From contig NZ_JYLI01000011.1 in NCBI RefSeq assembly GCF_001439785.1, positions 1-64,000 of the forward strand: a stretch of 64,000 bases of DNA. The letters are read 5' to 3'. This document shows, in pieces, positions 35,577 to 48,983 of this stretch (its first letter is position 1; every line of letters begins with the position of its first letter). The notes beneath the pieces are model-generated. The model saw only the letters and a program-made list of their open reading frames with translations. It was not told the origin of the DNA and searched no databases. The stretch is from Pseudomonas poae. Its GTDB lineage: Bacteria; Pseudomonadota; Gammaproteobacteria; Pseudomonadales; Pseudomonadaceae. The translations under genes were made by a program, and so were the position numbers.

Positions 35577-36005
35577 TTGAACACTGACGAAAAAATGACC
35601 GGAGACCTGTTCGAGGTGGATAAGCGCCTGTCACTCAAGAACGTGGTGGACTTCAACGCCTACCTGCAGAGCGCGTTCGGCGATGGCGCGTGCACCTGCG
35701 TACGCTGCGTTGCCGGTGGCGGTGACGAGAGCGGCTATGCGTTCCAGCACACCTTCACCTTTGACGCGAAACCCACCCACCGCCGCTTCGCCTCGACGGC
35801 GGGCAGTGATGTGCTGATGGCGTTGAAGAAGGCGTGGCTGTCGTACACCAAAGCCGAATTGCCGCACAGTGGCGCGCTGGATCTGAACACGGTGAGAGCG
35901 TTTGTCGAGCCGCAGCTGCACAAGCGTGTGGCACCGCTGTTCCTGGCCAGCGGGCTGGTCAAGGATGTGGAAGGCGAACTGCACCTTCAGCCACAAGCGG
36001 CCTGA
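35577..36005 (+). CDS. Uncharacterised small protein
   Basis: About 142 residues from a TTG at 35577, or 136 from the ATG at 35595. The TTG is preceded by GAGGAAA seven bases upstream, whereas the ATG has no good ribosome site, so TTG is preferred. Composition looks like a real soluble protein: DLFEVDKRLSLKNVVDFNAYL, a CTCVRC cysteine cluster, then ALKKAWLSYTKAELPHSGAL. The CxCxxC group could bind metal, but I recognise no family. Ends 18 bp before a strong hairpin, convergent with the alcohol dehydrogenase gene. Confidence 0.65.
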   Translation: MNTDEKMTGDLFEVDKRLSLKNVVDFNAYLQSAFGDGACTCVRCVAGGGDESGYAFQHTFTFDAKPTHRRFASTAGSDVLMALKKAWLSYTKAELPHSGALDLNTVRAFVEPQLHKRVAPLFLASGLVKDVEGELHLQPQAA

Positions 36006-36022
36006 AGCCAAAACACATGCAC

Positions 36023-36054
36023 ATGTGAGAGAGGGGCTTGCCCCTCTCTCACAT
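36023..36054. terminator. Bidirectional hairpin between convergent genes
   Basis: ATGTGAGAGAGGGGC-TT-GCCCCTCTCTCACAT: perfect 15-bp arms with a 2-base loop, occupying the 55-bp gap between two convergent stop codons. Resembles a collapsed REP element; likely ends both transcripts, though U-runs are absent. Confidence 0.65.
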
Positions 36055-36060
36055 TGAGCC

Positions 36061-37308
36061 TCAAAAGCCCTGCACGCCCTGCACACGAAACTCCGGCGTC
36101 AGCTCTTCTTCCAGCGGCTCCACCAGCGGCCGATCATCGATCCCTGGCATCAGGATCACCTTGCGGCAATCCTCTTCGCCCTTGTCAAACAGCTCGTACC
36201 CGCGCGCAGCCTGCTCCAGCGACAGTCGATGGGTCACGATCGCTTCGGGATTGAGGTGCCCCAGCTCAATATGCTCAAGCAGCTCAGGCAAAAAGCGCTG
36301 CACGTGGGTCTGGCCCATCTTGAACGTGAGGCCTTTGTCGAACGCATCGCCAAACATGAAGCCATGGATAAACCCGGCATACACCCCCGCCACGCTGACC
36401 ACCCCACCACGGCGCACGGCCGCAATGCATTGGCGCAACGCCTTGCCGCTACTGCCTTCGATCTTGAGCGTGGTGAGGATCGTTTCGGTGGTGCTGCCCT
36501 TGGCCTCGAAACCCACCGCATCCACCACGCCATCGACGCCGCGCATGCCGGCGGTCTGACGGATGATGGTGTCGGCGGGGTCGTCGTCTTCCTCGAAATT
36601 GATCGGGATCACGCCGTACATTTTCTGCGCATAGGCCAGCCGATACGGGTGGTCATCGACCATGAAGATCTGCTCGGCGCCCAGCATCTGCGCGCAGGCC
36701 GCACTGAGCAGGCCCACCGGGCCGGCGCCATAGATTGCCACGCTTGAGCCTTTTCCGATGCCCGCATTGGTCACGGCCTGCCAGGCGGTGGGCAGGATGT
36801 CCGAGAGGAACAGCACCTTTTCATCGGCCAGAGTGCCGGGCACCTTGAACGGTCCGGTGTTGGCCTTGGGCACCCGCACCAGTTCGGCCTGGCCACCCGG
36901 CACACCGCCATACAGGCGGCTGTAGCCGAACAGCGCGGCACCCGGTGGGATCGCCTTTTTATTGAGGATCGCACCTCGGCCGTCGTTGGTGGTTTCGCAG
37001 GCGGCAAATTGCTGCAGCTGGCAAAAGAAGCAATCACCACAGGCAATCACAAACGGGATCACCACCCGGTCGCCGCGCTGCACTGCCGTGACTGCCGGGC
37101 CGGTTTCTTCGACGATGCCCATGAATTCATGGCCGAAAATATCGCCGTGTTCCACCGTGGGGATCTTGCCCCGATACAGGTGCAGGTCGGAACCGCAGAT
37201 GGCAGTGGCCGTGACGCGCAGGATGATGTCGTCGGGTTGTTCAATGATGGGATCGGGGACGGTGTCCACCTGCACCTTATGGGCGCCTTGATAGGTCATG
37301 GCTCGCAT
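36061..37308 (-). CDS. Zinc-dependent alcohol dehydrogenase (formaldehyde dehydrogenase-like)
   Basis: 415 residues, longer than simple MDR alcohol dehydrogenases and like glutathione-independent formaldehyde dehydrogenase relatives. Catalytic zinc site Cys38 ([11 protein letters not shown]) and GHEF; structural zinc cysteines in [18 protein letters not shown](P) fold [18 protein letters not shown]. The substrate is unknown. Third gene of a leftward operon after the haem-oxygenase-like protein and the methyltransferase (58 bp gap), which suggests a shared pathway. Confidence 0.9.
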   Translation of the reverse strand: MRAMTYQGAHKVQVDTVPDPIIEQPDDIILRVTATAICGSDLHLYRGKIPTVEHGDIFGHEFMGIVEETGPAVTAVQRGDRVVIPFVIACGDCFFCQLQQFAACETTNDGRGAILNKKAIPPGAALFGYSRLYGGVPGGQAELVRVPKANTGPFKVPGTLADEKVLFLSDILPTAWQAVTNAGIGKGSSVAIYGAGPVGLLSAACAQMLGAEQIFMVDDHPYRLAYAQKMYGVIPINFEEDDDPADTIIRQTAGMRGVDGVVDAVGFEAKGSTTETILTTLKIEGSSGKALRQCIAAVRRGGVVSVAGVYAGFIHGFMFGDAFDKGLTFKMGQTHVQRFLPELLEHIELGHLNPEAIVTHRLSLEQAARGYELFDKGEEDCRKVILMPGIDDRPLVEPLEEELTPEFRVQGVQGF

Positions 37309-37366
37309 CGGTTGCTCTCCTTTGAGTTGACTGCCTCTGAATTGACTGCATCTGAATTACAGCCCG

Positions 37367-38311
37367 TCACCGCAAGCGGGTCACGGTGAGGGCGACCACG
37401 GCGATCCGCTCCACGCGCTCATAGCCGGGTTTATCGAGTTCTTCGCCGAACACATCGGGGTCCAGTTCGCGATAGGTCCAGCCGAACGCATCGCTGCCCA
37501 GCAAAGGCCGCGCGGCCTCCAGAAACGGGTCGGTACCGGCCACCATCGCCACGCCGGTGTAGAGCACCAGGCTGCCGCCCAGGGACAGGCGTTGCAGTGC
37601 CTGGTCGAGGATGCGCAGCGACAACTGCTCGCCCAACGCGCCGCCGCCATGGCGATAGGCGCGCTGGCCGTCGTCGTTCATGTAGGGCGGATTGGCGACG
37701 ATCAGGTCGAACGTGCCCTCGACGCTTGCCAGGATGTCGCTCTGGTACACGCTGACATTGTTCAGCCCGGCCAGCTCGGCATTCACCGCCGTCATGCGCA
37801 GGGCCTGGGGATTGATGTCCACTGCCAGCACCTCGGCGTCATGCCGTGCCTGGGCGACCACCAATGCACCGACACCGGCGCCACAGCCAATGTCCACCGC
37901 TCGCCGCAACGGCTCGAAGCGCTGCTGTAGATGGGCGTCGATGACGTGGGCGAACCGGTAGCTGTCGGGGCCAAAGAACACCGCGTCGGCCTGGGTGGTG
38001 GGATACGGCGAATGGGCAAACAGCAGCTCACCCAGGCTCGACCAGCGCACCGTGCTGCGCCACAGGGCGTCCTGTTTTTCGATCACGCCGGCCTGGCACA
38101 GCTCGTCGCGAAAGGCGTCGGGCATCAGGTCGCTGTCGAACGGCATCGACCAGCCGAACACATCGCGCAGGTTCATCGCCAGCGGCGTGGCCAGGCGTTT
38201 GAAGACACGTTCGTGGGTCAAAGGCGTCGGCGTGATAAAGCGATAGCCGCTTTCCTTCAGGCCCCGGCCCAGGTTGAGCAACGCGCGATCGGCGAGTTGT
38301 TGTGCAGACAT
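37367..38311 (-). CDS. Class I SAM-dependent methyltransferase (N5-glutamine/RNA MTase-like)
   Basis: 314 residues. SAM motif I VDIGCGAGVGAL (Asp140-Gly144), acidic VLAVDINPQAL, and motif IV NPPY (207-210), the signature of enzymes that methylate an exocyclic or amide nitrogen (PrmC, RlmF/G, HemK). The N-terminal ~130 residues form a separate helical domain with GWSMPFDSDLMPDAF. Only 12 bp separate it from the upstream haem-oxygenase-like gene, so co-translation is likely. The target, protein, RNA or small molecule, is not evident. Confidence 0.87.
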   Translation of the reverse strand: MSAQQLADRALLNLGRGLKESGYRFITPTPLTHERVFKRLATPLAMNLRDVFGWSMPFDSDLMPDAFRDELCQAGVIEKQDALWRSTVRWSSLGELLFAHSPYPTTQADAVFFGPDSYRFAHVIDAHLQQRFEPLRRAVDIGCGAGVGALVVAQARHDAEVLAVDINPQALRMTAVNAELAGLNNVSVYQSDILASVEGTFDLIVANPPYMNDDGQRAYRHGGGALGEQLSLRILDQALQRLSLGGSLVLYTGVAMVAGTDPFLEAARPLLGSDAFGWTYRELDPDVFGEELDKPGYERVERIAVVALTVTRLR

Positions 38312-38323
38312 AAGCAGGCTTCC

Positions 38324-39703
38324 TCAGCGCAGACGCGCACGTAACTGGATAAAACGGCGAGTGGCATACAGGCCCACGGGCAGGCAGTGGCGGCGCGCGG
38401 ACATCCACGGGATCAGGGTGTTGATCTGCTGCTCGTCGGGCAGTTGCCACAGTGATTCCACCAGGGCCTGGGTGTCCGGGTCTGCCGGGCGATGCTGCTC
38501 GCGGGAAAAGCGGCTGCCGCGCCCCGGCCGTACTGGCGGCACCCGCTGCGGGCTGACCCAACTGCCGGCAATCCAATCGTGCAGCACTTGTTTTTCATAG
38601 CCGCTGAAAGCGCCGAACATCGCTGCGCCAGCGCCTTCGATCAGTTGCCAGAAGCGGCTTTCGGCCGGGTCGTGGTCGCGCTTGATCCAGCCTTTGTCCT
38701 GCAATGCGGTGAGGAAATCGCCGATCTGGCCCGGCTTGGCCAGCCATTGGTTGACGGTCTTGCCTTCGAAACGGCAATAGTCCGAATGCATGTGCTGACC
38801 GAAGCTGCGCTTGCGCTCCAACATGGCCACCACCTCATCCTGCAGGTTGAAGCCCTCTATGACGGCGGTGGTGCCCGCGCCGAGGTCGTTGAGGCGATAG
38901 CCCTGGGCCACACGTCGGTAGAATTCGTCTCTGCCCTCGCCCAGCGGCAACAGGCTCAACACCGACTGCGCCGCCTTGCAGGCATGGCCGCTGCCGGCGT
39001 TGTCGATGGTGACATGCAGGGTGAAGTAATACGGGTCGATGCCCAGTTCGCTCAGTTCGTAGGACGTGATCAGCAGGTGCAGGGGCAACTGCTCATAGCC
39101 GAGGTTATAGCCGATGATTTCCGGCAGAAACTGCTCGGCACATAGCCCCAGGGCCAGTTGCAGGGCACCTTGCAAGTAATGTTCATCCTCGACCCCAGCC
39201 TCGCTGTCGGCATCGTGATCGCTGAGCAATTTACGGTAGATCACCACATGGTTCTGCGCGGCTTCGCCGTCGCCCAATTCTTCCAGGTAGGTGGTGAGCA
39301 GGCCGTCGAAGCGCTGATCCTGCCAGTAACGCAACAGGCCGTAGAGCCAGGCGCCGTCGACGTATTTGGTCGGCGCCACGCGCTGCAGCACGTAGAGCGC
39401 ATGGGCCTTGTTCTGAAAGTAACGGCGTGGCCGGCCCTGCTGGCGCTGTTCAAGGTACTCGGCGTATTGCTCGGCCACGGCGGTGCAGCGCTGCTCCACC
39501 CAGGCGGGCAGTTGCTCGGGGGTATCGGGCAACTCGCTGGCGGCGTGTTGCACTTGCGCCAGCTGGCTTTGCAGAAACTCGTGCGCCAGCTCGCGGGCAT
39601 TGGGGGTTTCGTTGTAGAGCTGTTGGTACACCCGCTGATAGTGGCCGTGGCTTGAGTGATGAACAGAGGCCGGCTGGCCCGACAGCGCCGTTAACAGGGT
39701 CAT
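38324..39703 (-). CDS. Iron-containing redox enzyme family protein (haem-oxygenase-like fold)
   Basis: 459 residues from MTLLTALSGQPASV, preceded by GGGA eight to twelve bases upstream; ATG at 39748 is the alternative. Two helices carry a metal-ligand pattern: EELGDGEAAQNH (Glu141/142, His152) and ELSELGIDPYYFTLH followed by DNAGSGH (Glu219, His230, Asp234, His240). This is the order seen in haem-oxygenase-like non-haem di-iron oxidases/oxygenases. The last ~130 residues are an additional domain without known motif. First gene of a three-gene operon with a methyltransferase and a Zn-alcohol dehydrogenase. Exact reaction unknown. Confidence 0.82.
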   Translation of the reverse strand: MTLLTALSGQPASVHHSSHGHYQRVYQQLYNETPNARELAHEFLQSQLAQVQHAASELPDTPEQLPAWVEQRCTAVAEQYAEYLEQRQQGRPRRYFQNKAHALYVLQRVAPTKYVDGAWLYGLLRYWQDQRFDGLLTTYLEELGDGEAAQNHVVIYRKLLSDHDADSEAGVEDEHYLQGALQLALGLCAEQFLPEIIGYNLGYEQLPLHLLITSYELSELGIDPYYFTLHVTIDNAGSGHACKAAQSVLSLLPLGEGRDEFYRRVAQGYRLNDLGAGTTAVIEGFNLQDEVVAMLERKRSFGQHMHSDYCRFEGKTVNQWLAKPGQIGDFLTALQDKGWIKRDHDPAESRFWQLIEGAGAAMFGAFSGYEKQVLHDWIAGSWVSPQRVPPVRPGRGSRFSREQHRPADPDTQALVESLWQLPDEQQINTLIPWMSARRHCLPVGLYATRRFIQLRARLR

Positions 39704-39884
39704 GATGGCAGTTCCCGCAAAGTCCGATGCAATCTGGCCTTCAACCATGAAGACCCCAAACGGGCGCGCGTTAGCAGGCGCCTCTAAAGTGCAGAGCGTC
39801 GGGCAGTGCGGAAAATTCAATCGGGGTTGGGACAGTGGGGATCAGTGGTCTATGAGCGCAATAGCAAGGGGCACCCAGATACCT

Positions 39885-39913
39885 GTGGCGAGCAGGCTTG
39901 CCCTGCTCGCCGC
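39885..39913. repeat. Collapsed derivative of the 133-bp repeat
   Basis: GTGGCGAGCAGGCTTGCCCTGCTCGCC: the two outer ends of the dispersed repeat joined with the centre lost, forming a short hairpin just after the glpV stop. Confidence 0.6.
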
Positions 39914-39957
39914 AACAGACCTGCTTTACAACAGGCCTGCTTGCCGGTTCGGCCTCG

Positions 39958-41700
<1,743 letters not shown>

Positions 41701-41732
41701 AGAGACCTCCTGGTTGTTTATTCACAAGGGCA

Positions 41733-42008
41733 CTAGCCCCAACGCATCACACTCAACAGCCATACCAGGGAGAGCGCGGACGCCACCCAGATGCTCCAGT
41801 CGGTAACGCCGATCACCAGCAAATGCAGGTAGGCGCTGCCGAGAAGACCGATAAACAAACGATCACCACGCGTGGTGCTGATCGGCAGAAACCCGCGCCG
41901 GGGGATGCTCGGCGAGCGCAGTTCCCAGGTGGTCATGCCCGCCAGAATCAGCGCGATGCCGCCAAAGAACAGCGCCGTGGGGGTGGTCCAGGCCATCCAT
42001 TCCATCAT
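41733..42008 (-). CDS. glpU: DUF2160 small membrane protein (GlpU-type)
   Basis: 91 residues with three hydrophobic segments (about 9-28, 50-66, 70-88), beginning MMEWMAWTTPTALFF. A small integral membrane protein of this kind accompanies the glycerol-type ABC operon in rhizobia. Its function is unknown. It lies 8 bp after glpQ and 32 bp before glpV. Confidence 0.82.
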   Translation of the reverse strand: MMEWMAWTTPTALFFGGIALILAGMTTWELRSPSIPRRGFLPISTTRGDRLFIGLLGSAYLHLLVIGVTDWSIWVASALSLVWLLSVMRWG

Positions 42009-42016
42009 CGATTCCT

Positions 42017-42817
<801 letters not shown>

Positions 42818-42827
42818 GTTGGCGGCC

Positions 42828-44787
<1,960 letters not shown>

Positions 44788-44788
<1 letters not shown>

Positions 44789-45882
44789 CAGGCAACCCTC
44801 GCGACACGGCGCCCGGGCGCCTGGACCAGGCGGCCCTCGGCATCGAACACAAACAGTTTATGGGTGGGGATATACACGCGGATCGGCGCATCGACGTCGT
44901 ATTCATGCACCCCCGGCAAATGCAGCACCAGCAGGAAGTGCTCACTGCGCACATGCAGGAAGGTTTCCGAGCCGCTGATCTCGGCGACTTCCACCGTGAC
45001 CGCCAGCTCCAGGTCGTCGTCGTTGCTCGGCACCAGGCTGATATGGCTGGGGCGCACGCCGAAGCGAAATTCGCCCTCGCCAATGGGGCGCAGATCGACG
45101 TTGAGCGGGAAGTGCACGAAGTTGGCAAAGCTCACTTCATTGCCGCTGATACGCCCGGGCATCAGGTTGATCGGTGGTTCGGAGAACAGTTCGGCAGCCA
45201 ACACGCTCTGCGGCTGGTGGTAGACCTCGGCGGCCTTGCCGCTCTGGATCACCCGGCCTTCGTGCAGGATGGTGGTGGTGCCGCCCAGGGCCAGGGCCTC
45301 GTTGGGTTCGGTGGTGGCATAAATCGCGATGGTGTGGCGCGCCGCGAACAACTCGCGCATTTCCTGACGCAGCTCTTCGCGCAGTTTGTAGTCCAGGTTC
45401 ACCAGCGGCTCGTCGAACAGGATCAGCTCGGCGTCCTTGACCAGCGCGCGGGCCATGGCCGTGCGTTGCTGCTGGCCACCGGACAACTCCAGCGGGTGGC
45501 GCTTGAGGAACTTCTCGATGCGCAGCATGCGCGCGGTTTCCAGCACCTTGCTCTGAATCACGTCGTCCGCCACGCCGGCCTGGCGCAACGGCGAGGCGAT
45601 GTTTTCGAACACGGTCATGGTCGGGTAGTTAATGAACTGCTGGTACACCATCGACACGTTGCGCAGGCGCACCGGCTTGTGGGTGACGTCCACGCCGTGC
45701 ATCAGGATGCGGCCGCTGTCGGGCTTGTCCAGCCCGGCCATCAGGCGCATCAGGCTGGTCTTGCCGGACAGGGTGCGGCCGAGCAATACGTTGAAGGAAC
45801 CGGCTTCGAAACGCAGGTTGGCATCGTCGATCCAGACCTGGCCTTCGACGACGCGGGAGACATGTTCCAGGGTCAATGACAT
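44788..45882 (-). CDS. glpS: ABC transporter ATP-binding protein GlpS
   Basis: 364 residues. Walker A GRTLSGKT (35-42), canonical signature LELSGGQQQR (LSGGQ 133-137), Walker B ELILFDEPLVNLD and a C-terminal MOI/OB domain. The H-loop position reads IYATTEPNEA: the usual His of THDQ is replaced by Thr. Together with the degenerate signature of GlpT, the pair forms an asymmetric ATPase heterodimer. First gene of the operon, 45 bp downstream of a -24/-12 promoter. Confidence 0.9.
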
Positions 45883-45926
45883 GACACGACCTTTTTATTA
45901 TTGGAATGAATCTGGCCAGTCGACAG

Positions 45927-45942
45927 AGCGAGTTTCGTGCCA
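45927..45942 (-). promoter_or_regulatory. Sigma-54 (-24/-12) promoter of the glp operon
   Basis: On the minus strand TGGCACG-AAAC-TCGCT matches the consensus TGGCACG-N4-TTGCW with one change; the critical GG and GC are correctly spaced. It lies 45 bp upstream of the glpS start, opposite a divergent sigma-54 activator gene. Confidence 0.85.
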
Positions 45943-45977
45943 ATAACGGCAGGTGATTGATCCGTAAGGAAATGCAG

Positions 45978-46055
45978 TGAACAGGCCGCCTGGACATGAA
46001 CAATCGGGCTGAACAACTGAACAGTTTGGGGGTTGACAATGAACAGTGCTGAACA
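45978..46055. promoter_or_regulatory. Cluster of six TGAACA half-sites (putative activator binding region)
   Basis: TGAACA occurs at 45978, 45997, 46010, 46018, 46040 and 46050, all on the plus strand, within 78 bp and 36-113 bp upstream of the sigma-54 promoter. Position fits an enhancer-like upstream activating sequence for the adjacent GAF-AAA+-Fis activator. Binding is inference. Confidence 0.6.
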
Positions 46056-46078
46056 ACACTTTACGGGCAATGAAGATC

Positions 46079-46171
46079 AAATGTGGGAGGGGCTAGCTCC
46101 CGATTGCAGTGGATCAGCGGCAACAAGCTGACTGACCCACCGTCATCGGGAGCAAGCCCCCTTCCCACATT
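46079..46171. repeat. REPIN between glpS and its activator
   Basis: AATGTGGGAGGGGCTAGCTC at the left and the imperfect complement ending GCCCCCTTCCCACATT at the right; the loop has CAAGCTGACTGACCCAC. Arms carry several mismatches, so it is an older copy than that at 33966. Confidence 0.85.
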
Positions 46172-46231
46172 GGCCGGGTTACAACCCTTAGATTGTGCAA
46201 GCCCAATAACAATAAAAATGCAGGTCACACC

Positions 46232-48049
46232 ATGGCCGAACCACTGGCTCACGACACTCTCATCCAGGAATCCTGGCGCCGTTGCCGCGCCTTTGGCCTG
46301 GACCACCAGAGCGCGCCCAGCTTTGACCAACTGCCCGCCGAGGGCATCAGCCGGCTGCTGGAGAGCCAGCATTCCCTGGTACAGACCACCCATCAGGAAG
46401 TGCTGCCCTACTACGAAAACATCCTCAGCAATTCCAACTGCCTGATCATGCTGGCCGACAACCAGGGCCAGGTGCTGACTTCGTGGGGCACCCAACGCTT
46501 TATCGAGCCCAACCTGGCTCGCGGTTTCAGCGCCGGCGCCAGCTGGATGGAGCGCTCCAGCGGCACCAACGCCATCGGCACCGCGCTGGCGTGTGCGCAG
46601 GCGGTGCACATCGAGCACGATGAACACTTCCTCAAGGCCAACCGCTTCATGACCGGCTCCGCAGCGCCGATCTTCGATGCCCAGCGCGAGATCATCGCGG
46701 TGCTGGATGTGTCGAGCGACAGCTACCTGCCGCCCTCCCACACCCTGGGCATGGTCAAGATGATGAGTCAGACCGTGGAAAACCGGCTGATCCTCAACCT
46801 GTTTCGCAGCGAGCACTTTCAACTGACCTTCAACACCGGTCTGAGCAACCTCGACAGCCAATGGGCCGGCCTGCTGATTTTCGATGAAAGCGGCCAGGTG
46901 CTCTCGGCCAACCGTCGCGCCGATAACCTGCTGGGCATCAGCCTGTCGGGGGCGATGATCGACAGCCTGTTCAAGGTGTCGCTGCTGGAATTGCTCAATC
47001 AGCCCGAAGGCCTGCCCTTTTCGTTGCAGGCGGCGGGACGCAATCGCTTCCAGTGTTTATTGAAGCGCCCCAAACAGATACCGGTGCAGGCGCGCGTGTT
47101 CACTCAGCCGACCGCGCCAAAGCCCGCGCCGATTGGCCTTAACACCCTGCACTTTGGCGACGCACGCGTGGAAAAAGCCGTACGCCAGGCAGAGCGCCTG
47201 CTGGAGAAAGACATCCCGCTGCTGATTCACGGCGAGACCGGGGTGGGCAAGGAAGTGTTCGTCAAGGCCCTGCACCAGGCCAGTTCCCGCAGCCGGCAGG
47301 CGTTTATCGCAGTGAACTGTGCGGCGATTCCCGCTGAGCTGGTGGAGTCGGAGCTGTTTGGCTATGAAAAAGGTGCATTCACCGGCGCCAGCCAGAAAGG
47401 CAGCATTGGCCTGATTCGCAAGGCCGACAAAGGCACGCTGTTTCTCGACGAAATCGGCGACATGCCCCTGCCGACCCAGGCCCGCCTGTTGCGCGTGTTG
47501 CAGGAGCGCTGCGTGCAGCCGGTGGGCAGCAGCGAGCTGTTCCCGGTGGATCTGCGCATTATCTCGGCGACCAACCGTGCGCTGCGCGAACGGGTGCAGA
47601 GCGGGCGTTTTCGTGAGGATCTGTACTACCGCATCGGCGGCCTGACCCTGGAGCTGCCGGCGCTGCGCGAACGTACCGACAAGCGGGCGTTATTCCAGCA
47701 ACTGTGGCAGCAGCATCGCGAGCCGAGCCAGTGGGCCGGGCTGAGCGCCGAGGTGCTGGCGCTGTTCGAGCGCCACCCGTGGCCGGGCAACCTGCGCCAG
47801 GTGAGCAGTGTGTTGCAGGTGGCATTGGCCATGGCCGAGGAACAGCCGATTCGCCCCGAGCACCTGCCGGATGATTTTTTTGTGGACTTGAAGGCCGAGG
47901 CGCCGCAGCCCGTCGCCGAGTGCCTGGGCGACGACGCCGACCTGAACCAGCGCCTGAAGGCCGCCGGCGGCAATATTTCCCACTTGGCGCGGGAACTGGG
48001 GGTGAGCCGCAACACCCTCTACAAACGCCTGCGCCGTCACGAACGCTGA
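46232..48049 (+). CDS. Sigma-54-dependent activator (GAF-AAA+-Fis, AcoR-like)
   Basis: 605 residues from MAEPLAHDTLIQESWRRCRA. GAF-like sensor (about 45-195, with SSGTNAIGTAL), PAS-like linker (205-295), AAA+ domain with Walker A GETGVGKE (334-341), sigma-54-contacting GAFTGA (381-386) and Walker B TLFLDEIGD (402-410), and a C-terminal Fis helix-turn-helix (ISHLARELGVSRNTLYKRL). Divergent from glpS, which has a sigma-54 promoter and repeated upstream half-sites, so it almost certainly drives the importer operon in response to a small molecule bound by the GAF domain. Confidence 0.93.
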   Translation: MAEPLAHDTLIQESWRRCRAFGLDHQSAPSFDQLPAEGISRLLESQHSLVQTTHQEVLPYYENILSNSNCLIMLADNQGQVLTSWGTQRFIEPNLARGFSAGASWMERSSGTNAIGTALACAQAVHIEHDEHFLKANRFMTGSAAPIFDAQREIIAVLDVSSDSYLPPSHTLGMVKMMSQTVENRLILNLFRSEHFQLTFNTGLSNLDSQWAGLLIFDESGQVLSANRRADNLLGISLSGAMIDSLFKVSLLELLNQPEGLPFSLQAAGRNRFQCLLKRPKQIPVQARVFTQPTAPKPAPIGLNTLHFGDARVEKAVRQAERLLEKDIPLLIHGETGVGKEVFVKALHQASSRSRQAFIAVNCAAIPAELVESELFGYEKGAFTGASQKGSIGLIRKADKGTLFLDEIGDMPLPTQARLLRVLQERCVQPVGSSELFPVDLRIISATNRALRERVQSGRFREDLYYRIGGLTLELPALRERTDKRALFQQLWQQHREPSQWAGLSAEVLALFERHPWPGNLRQVSSVLQVALAMAEEQPIRPEHLPDDFFVDLKAEAPQPVAECLGDDADLNQRLKAAGGNISHLARELGVSRNTLYKRLRRHER

Positions 48050-48050
48050 G

Positions 48051-48983
48051 CTAGCGCGGCTTCACCACCACCAGCAGGTCGGTGAAGCTCTGCACCTGGA
48101 TCGGCAGATTATCCGCCAACGCTGCAAGGGCGGCAGTCGTGTCATCGAGCTTGAACACACCGGATACGCGCAGGTCACGCAGGGCCTGGGGATCGAACCG
48201 CACCAGGCCATGCCGGTAGCTGGCCAGGGTTTGCAGCACGTCGCTCAGCGGCTGGTCATTGACCTTGAGCAGGCCTCGGGTCCAGGCGTCCGGATCGCTG
48301 CCAGGCGTCGCTTGCGCGGGTGTGGCGTGGCCGTGATCGAGGATGGCACGTTGGCCGGCCATCACTTTGACGCCCTCCTCGGCTGCGCCTTTGACCGCCA
48401 CGCTGGATTCGATCACGGTCACCACCGTGGTGTCGTCCGCCGCACGCTTGACCAGGTAACGAGTACCCAGGGCGGTGGCGCTGCCCTGGTCGGTGCGCAC
48501 CACGAACGGCCGTTGCGCATCCTTGGCCACGTCCACCCACAGCTCGCCCTGCAGCAGTTCGAGCACCCGTTGGTGACCATCGAATTTCACGTCCACCGCC
48601 GAGTTGCTGTTGAGCTGCAATTGGCTGCCGTCTTCCAGCACGATCTGCCGGCGCTCGCCAACGGCAGTGCGCTGATCGGCCATCCACACCGGCCCACGCT
48701 CCAGGCCCAGCCAGCCGCACAGCACCATTCCCAGCAGGCCCACGACTTGGGCGCCGCGAACACGTCGGGGGGCAAAGGCGCGATTGAGGGCGACACGCGC
48801 CGGCCGCGCGGGCAAGGGCTCGAAACTGCCCCACAACGAACGCATGCGCTCGATGGCCACGGCATGGCGTGGGTCAGCCTGGCACCAGCGGTTGAACGCC
48901 TGGCGCTCGGCGTCAGTGACGTCTTCGTCGTGCAGGCGGGTCAGCCAATTGGCCGCTTGCTGGATGATCTGTTCGCAACTCAC
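48051..48983 (-). CDS. fecR: FecR family anti-sigma/sigma regulator
   Basis: 310 residues: N-terminal cytoplasmic DUF4880-type domain (AANWLTRLHDEDVTDAERQAF and FNRWCQADPRH), one membrane helix (about 78-95, VVGLLGMVLCGWLGL), periplasmic FecR domain (110-205; EDGSQLQLNSNSAVDV, ALGTRYLVK) and a short C-terminal STN-interacting domain. Controls the ECF sigma factor encoded just upstream, with a 4-bp overlap. Normally a receptor with a signalling domain lies downstream; here the next gene is the convergent activator, whose stop is one base away. Confidence 0.92.
   Translation of the reverse strand: MSCEQIIQQAANWLTRLHDEDVTDAERQAFNRWCQADPRHAVAIERMRSLWGSFEPLPARPARVALNRAFAPRRVRGAQVVGLLGMVLCGWLGLERGPVWMADQRTAVGERRQIVLEDGSQLQLNSNSAVDVKFDGHQRVLELLQGELWVDVAKDAQRPFVVRTDQGSATALGTRYLVKRAADDTTVVTVIESSVAVKGAAEEGVKVMAGQRAILDHGHATPAQATPGSDPDAWTRGLLKVNDQPLSDVLQTLASYRHGLVRFDPQALRDLRVSGVFKLDDTTAALAALADNLPIQVQSFTDLLVVVKPR

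Noticed and set aside
38324..39703. UndA 1-undecene synthase
   Set aside because: Shares only the general haem-oxygenase-like fold pattern; much longer than UndA (~260 residues) and in a different gene setting.
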